From Legionella genomosp. 1 (GTDB lineage: Bacteria; Pseudomonadota; Gammaproteobacteria; Legionellales; Legionellaceae): 7,586 bases of DNA. Numbering within the stretch: the stretch's first letter is position 1; the number at the start of each line of letters is the position of its first letter. The notes under the pieces are model-generated. The model was given only the letters and a program-made list of their open reading frames with translations. It had not been told where the DNA came from and did no database searches. Below, piece by piece: positions 4,990-7,586 of the stretch. Location of the stretch: contig CAMDBQ010000065.1 of NCBI GenBank assembly GCA_945889365.1, positions 1 to 7,586 of the forward strand, in the 5' to 3' direction. The position numbers and the translations under genes are program-made.

Positions 4990-5550
4990 TCATTCTTCAG
5001 TATTACTGGAATCTTCAGGCATAATAGCTTGAAAAGCCGATTCCTTCGAACTGTTGTCAAATTTCGCCATTTTTTTTATGACATCCGGCGTATAGGTATA
5101 AAGCCTATCCACCAGCGGATCAAATTTAGCATAAAGGACTGAATGACTTCTATATTCTTCAACAGGCAGAGAGGTCATTTTAAATACCATCATGATCAGC
5201 GCCACAATAAACACACCGCGCACAAAGCCAAATCCCATTCCCAGCATGCGATCAATACCACTCAACCCCGAGCGATGTAGTACATGACTGACAATGCCAT
5301 TTACTACAGCACCAAGAATCAACGTGAGCACCAAAATGATAACAAACCCTATGGCTGTACACGCTGTTTTATCAGCAACATAGGGTTGGAACCATGCGGC
5401 AGCAATGTGCGAGTATGTAATTGCACACCAGAATGCCAGGACCCAAACGCCTAAAGAAATGAGTTCTTTAACAAATCCACGAAACATACCGGTAAAAACA
5501 GACAGGCCAATAACGGCCGAAATAGCGGCATCAACCCAGTATAACGCCAT
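4990..5550 (-). CDS. cvpA: CvpA family inner-membrane protein
   Basis: This 186-residue protein has four predicted membrane segments at about 5-22, 29-46, 63-88 and 103-124. It carries the family block RSGLSGIDRMLGMGFGFVRGV before the last one, where the repeated glycines and the D-R pair are typical. The C-terminal 60 residues are hydrophilic, with a short acidic end (EDSSNTEE). CvpA was named for colicin V production and is linked to envelope homeostasis; its exact function is unknown. The gene starts 2 bp after the SPOR-gene stop, with AGGAG inside the end of that gene, so the two are co-transcribed and probably translationally linked. In many gammaproteobacteria purF follows; here the next 60 bp lead into an IS6 scar and no purF start is seen. 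Confidence 0.92.
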   Translation of the reverse strand: MALYWVDAAISAVIGLSVFTGMFRGFVKELISLGVWVLAFWCAITYSHIAAAWFQPYVADKTACTAIGFVIILVLTLILGAVVNGIVSHVLHRSGLSGIDRMLGMGFGFVRGVFIVALIMMVFKMTSLPVEEYRSHSVLYAKFDPLVDRLYTYTPDVIKKMAKFDNSSKESAFQAIMPEDSSNTEE

Positions 5551-5552
5551 GA

Positions 5553-6245
5553 TTAGCTCACTCCTGTCTTAATAATAAATCCGTTCAATTGCATGTTTAT
5601 CGCTAATTTTTTCTGTAAATTAATTGCATCATTTTTTTGATTAACCAAGCCTACAACCACTTGATAAAATTTACCTTGTTTACCGCTAAACTTGTTATAC
5701 GAGGCAACGAATCCTTGTTTACGTAACCGTGCAACCAAATACTCTGCATTGCGTTGTTGAGTAAATGACGCTAACTGAACGCCATAGCCTTGCTTTAGGT
5801 TCTGAATGTTTTTAGAGGCAGTCGCAACAATTTTTTCTGACAAGTCTTTTTTGGCAACTGCAACCACTGCTGGTGAATCTACTTTTACTGGTAAAACTGC
5901 AGACGCTATTAACGCTTTTGCCGGCATCGTTACCTTGGCACGTGCTGGTGCTGGATTAACGCTCAACGGCTCCGCATTGGCAATAACTGATTTATAAGAG
6001 TCATCAGCTTCTGTTGTTATGTCTACATGAGCTACCTTGACTGATTGAAACATCTCACTTTGTTTAGGAATCGATACGACAGGCTGTACGGGTTTATTCG
6101 GTAATTTCAAAGAAACGCTAACATTTTCTTCAAAATGCTGGTTTGATTTTTTCATCATGGCCGGCAAAAATATAACGGCAATAGACAGAATAACCACGAC
6201 ACCTGTCAGTCGGTGTTTAACACGTTCATCCATCACAAACTTCAT
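5553..6245 (-). CDS. dedD: SPOR-domain cell-division protein, DedD-like
   Basis: This 230-residue protein has a short cytoplasmic N-terminus, one membrane anchor (about 13-31, LTGVVVILSIAVIFLPAMM), a long Pro/Ala/Val-rich periplasmic linker, and a C-terminal SPOR domain (about 152-228). The SPOR domain shows GVQLASFTQQRNAEYLVARL, then GKFYQVVVG and NAINLQKKL-like elements. SPOR domains bind denuded septal glycan strands and bring the protein to the division site. Size and layout match E. coli DedD (220 residues), and folC-dedD-cvpA is the same gene order. The start is well supported by GAGGAG five bases before the ATG. The gap after folC is 11 bp. The linker is low in complexity and probably unfolded. 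Confidence 0.9.
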   Translation of the reverse strand: MKFVMDERVKHRLTGVVVILSIAVIFLPAMMKKSNQHFEENVSVSLKLPNKPVQPVVSIPKQSEMFQSVKVAHVDITTEADDSYKSVIANAEPLSVNPAPARAKVTMPAKALIASAVLPVKVDSPAVVAVAKKDLSEKIVATASKNIQNLKQGYGVQLASFTQQRNAEYLVARLRKQGFVASYNKFSGKQGKFYQVVVGLVNQKNDAINLQKKLAINMQLNGFIIKTGVS

Positions 6246-6256
6246 CAGAACTCCTC

Positions 6257-7531
6257 TTATTTCATCCGTTTGGCAGCCATCACTGCACTCACCATTAAAA
6301 AAGAACCATAAACCACAATTATGTCACCGGGATTGGCTTGCTGCACAGCTGCATCATAAGCCTTAGCCGGATTACTAAAACAAGGAACTCCAGATCCTGT
6401 TTCAGTTTGAAAAGCTGCAAGTAATAATGACTCGCTTGCCGCACGTTTACCACTCAATGTAGTCAAGTACCAGAAATCAACACAAGACTTCATTAATCTT
6501 ATTAAACCGCAAAGGTCTTTATCTTTCAATCCTGAAAATACTGCGTGAACCTTACCGCGTGGTTTGTACGCACGAATAAATTCTGCAAGTAACGCTACAG
6601 CTTGAGGGTTATGCGCCACATCAAAGACTGTCGTAACTGCGTCTTGCACAACATCTTGTCTACCAGACAACGTCACTGTCTGCATCGCGAGATCGTATTG
6701 TGCGTGATTTACATACAATTTGTCAAGCAATAATTCAGAGGCAGCTACGGCTGCCGCGGCGGCTTTCAGGTTAATGCTGGGACGCGACAACTGCATTGCT
6801 TCTCCAGTTTGACGTGAAATCTTAACATTATCCAGCGTCGCTTCAAACGAATAATCAACACCGAGGCATTTCATCTGCGTATTTAATGCCTTTGCCTGCT
6901 TGATAACACTTGATGGTGGATTGTGATCGGCATAAATAAACGGTTGGTCGGCTCTTAAAATCCCTGCCTTTTCATACCCAATCGCATCAAGGGTGTCACC
7001 TAAATAATCCTGATGGTCAAAATCCACGGTGGTAATGATGGCTAAATCTGCATCTATAATATTGGTCGCGTCCAAGCGGCCGCCCATTCCTACTTCTAAA
7101 ATCAGCACATCAAGTGAACATTGTTTGAAATAATATAAACCGGCCAACGTGATCATTTCAAAATAGGTCAGATGAATGTCATCACGTACCTGCTCCAACA
7201 AAGCAAAAGCATCGCACAAGGATTCGTCTGAAATAGGTTGTTGATTAACACAAATACGTTCATTGAATGCCAGCAAGTGAGGGGAGGTGTAGCACCCTAC
7301 TCTGAAACCTGCGGCCATATAAATTGCTTCTAGCGCGGCAACTGTTGATCCCTTGCCATTCGTTCCAGCAACTGTAATGACAACACAATGATGCTTGGAT
7401 AGAGATAGACGGTCGGCAACCGTTTTAACTCTGTTCAAACCCAGCTGGATCTCTTGTTGATGCCTATTTTCAAGAAGTTCAAGCCACTTATCAAGCGGTC
7501 TTCCCCGCTCATCATTAATAAGGCTCATCAT
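6257..7531 (-). CDS. folC: Bifunctional dihydrofolate synthase / folylpolyglutamate synthase
   Basis: The enzyme joins glutamate to dihydropteroate to form dihydrofolate and later adds more glutamates to folates, using ATP in the cytoplasm. The 424 residues match the usual length. The order of motifs is a P-loop GTNGKGST (56-63), YTSPHL (81-86), ERI (91-93), TYFEMITLAGLYYF (122-135), LEVGMGGRLDATN (145-157), His173 in DFDHQDYLG, and EKAGIL with Lys188, the position of the carbamylated lysine in E. coli FolC. FDVAHNP follows in the C-terminal ligase domain. The start overlaps the accD tail by 17 bp, indicating coupled translation. ATG at 7531 is directly followed by a second ATG; either could be used. 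All key residues are present, so the gene should be functional. Confidence 0.97.
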   Translation of the reverse strand: MMSLINDERGRPLDKWLELLENRHQQEIQLGLNRVKTVADRLSLSKHHCVVITVAGTNGKGSTVAALEAIYMAAGFRVGCYTSPHLLAFNERICVNQQPISDESLCDAFALLEQVRDDIHLTYFEMITLAGLYYFKQCSLDVLILEVGMGGRLDATNIIDADLAIITTVDFDHQDYLGDTLDAIGYEKAGILRADQPFIYADHNPPSSVIKQAKALNTQMKCLGVDYSFEATLDNVKISRQTGEAMQLSRPSINLKAAAAAVAASELLLDKLYVNHAQYDLAMQTVTLSGRQDVVQDAVTTVFDVAHNPQAVALLAEFIRAYKPRGKVHAVFSGLKDKDLCGLIRLMKSCVDFWYLTTLSGKRAASESLLLAAFQTETGSGVPCFSNPAKAYDAAVQQANPGDIIVVYGSFLMVSAVMAAKRMK

Positions 7532-7586
7532 CCTGATTCGATGCCGCGCGGTGGGTTAATTTCGCAATAAGTTCTGAAATGGTTTC
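7515..7586 (-). CDS. accD: Acetyl-CoA carboxylase carboxyltransferase beta subunit, C-terminal end
   Basis: Only the last 23 codons are in the window; the gene extends to the right. The tail reads ETISELIAKLTHRAAS and ends QDDEPY before a TAA at 7515-7517. A helix of the type ISELIAKL plus a short variable charged tail is usual for AccD ends. The assignment rests mainly on position, because accD lies directly before folC in most gammaproteobacteria. The 17-bp overlap with folC supports a shared operon. The zinc-ribbon and catalytic domains cannot be seen. Another gene ending here is possible but less likely. Confidence 0.7.
   Translation of the reverse strand, partial: ETISELIAKLTHRAASNQDDEPY

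Noticed and set aside
5806..6366. Plus-strand frames opposite the SPOR gene and the folC end
   Set aside because: They are antisense to well-supported housekeeping genes and have low-complexity translations caused by the Pro/Ala/Val linker.
1..7586. CRISPR array, tRNA or rRNA gene
   Set aside because: No regularly spaced repeats and no cloverleaf or rRNA-like sequence were seen on either strand.

Overview
The window looks like a piece of gammaproteobacterial chromosome, most likely from Legionella or a close relative. Two things suggest this. At the right end, on the minus strand, is the conserved gammaproteobacterial order accD-folC-dedD(SPOR)-cvpA. In the middle is a divergent pair, an S24-type phage repressor and a small winged-helix protein, that resembles the PrpA/LvrA control genes of Legionella integrative conjugative elements (ICEs). 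The genus is an inference from gene content, and the PrpA/LvrA names are recalled rather than searched.

Layout, left to right. Positions 1-638 hold the 3' part of an IS30-family insertion sequence, cut by the window edge. Positions 787-1206 encode a small exported protein of unknown function (DUF4949-like), closed by a strong terminator at 1245-1278. Positions 1293-1324 carry a tandem pair of palindromic 16-bp repeats. They sit in the promoter region of a broken uridine-kinase-like gene (1363-2044, one nonsense codon and one frameshift). Positions 2113-3337 hold the divergent repressor and LvrA-like genes around a 190-bp AT-rich regulatory gap. Positions 3312-4536 hold a two-gene minus-strand operon, a winged-helix protein followed by an overlapping nucleotidyltransferase, laid out like the AbiEi/AbiEii type IV toxin-antitoxin systems. 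A perfect 26-bp palindrome lies immediately upstream of its -10 box. Positions 4686-4926 are the scar of an IS6-family insertion sequence with a frameshifted, internally deleted transposase. From 4990 to the right edge the housekeeping operon runs leftwards.

How it fits together. The left two thirds are an accessory region: IS remnants at both sides, decayed genes, mobile-element control genes without any conjugation genes, and a candidate toxin-antitoxin/defence pair. It abuts the 3' end of cvpA, where purF commonly follows in this operon order. No purF start is seen, so the island or its IS6 element may have separated cvpA from purF. The housekeeping operon is tightly packed: accD and folC overlap by 17 bp, folC and the SPOR gene are 11 bp apart, and the SPOR gene and cvpA are 2 bp apart.

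The strongest candidate for a less-described system is the 3312-4612 module: short AbiE-like toxin and antitoxin plus a long symmetric operator.
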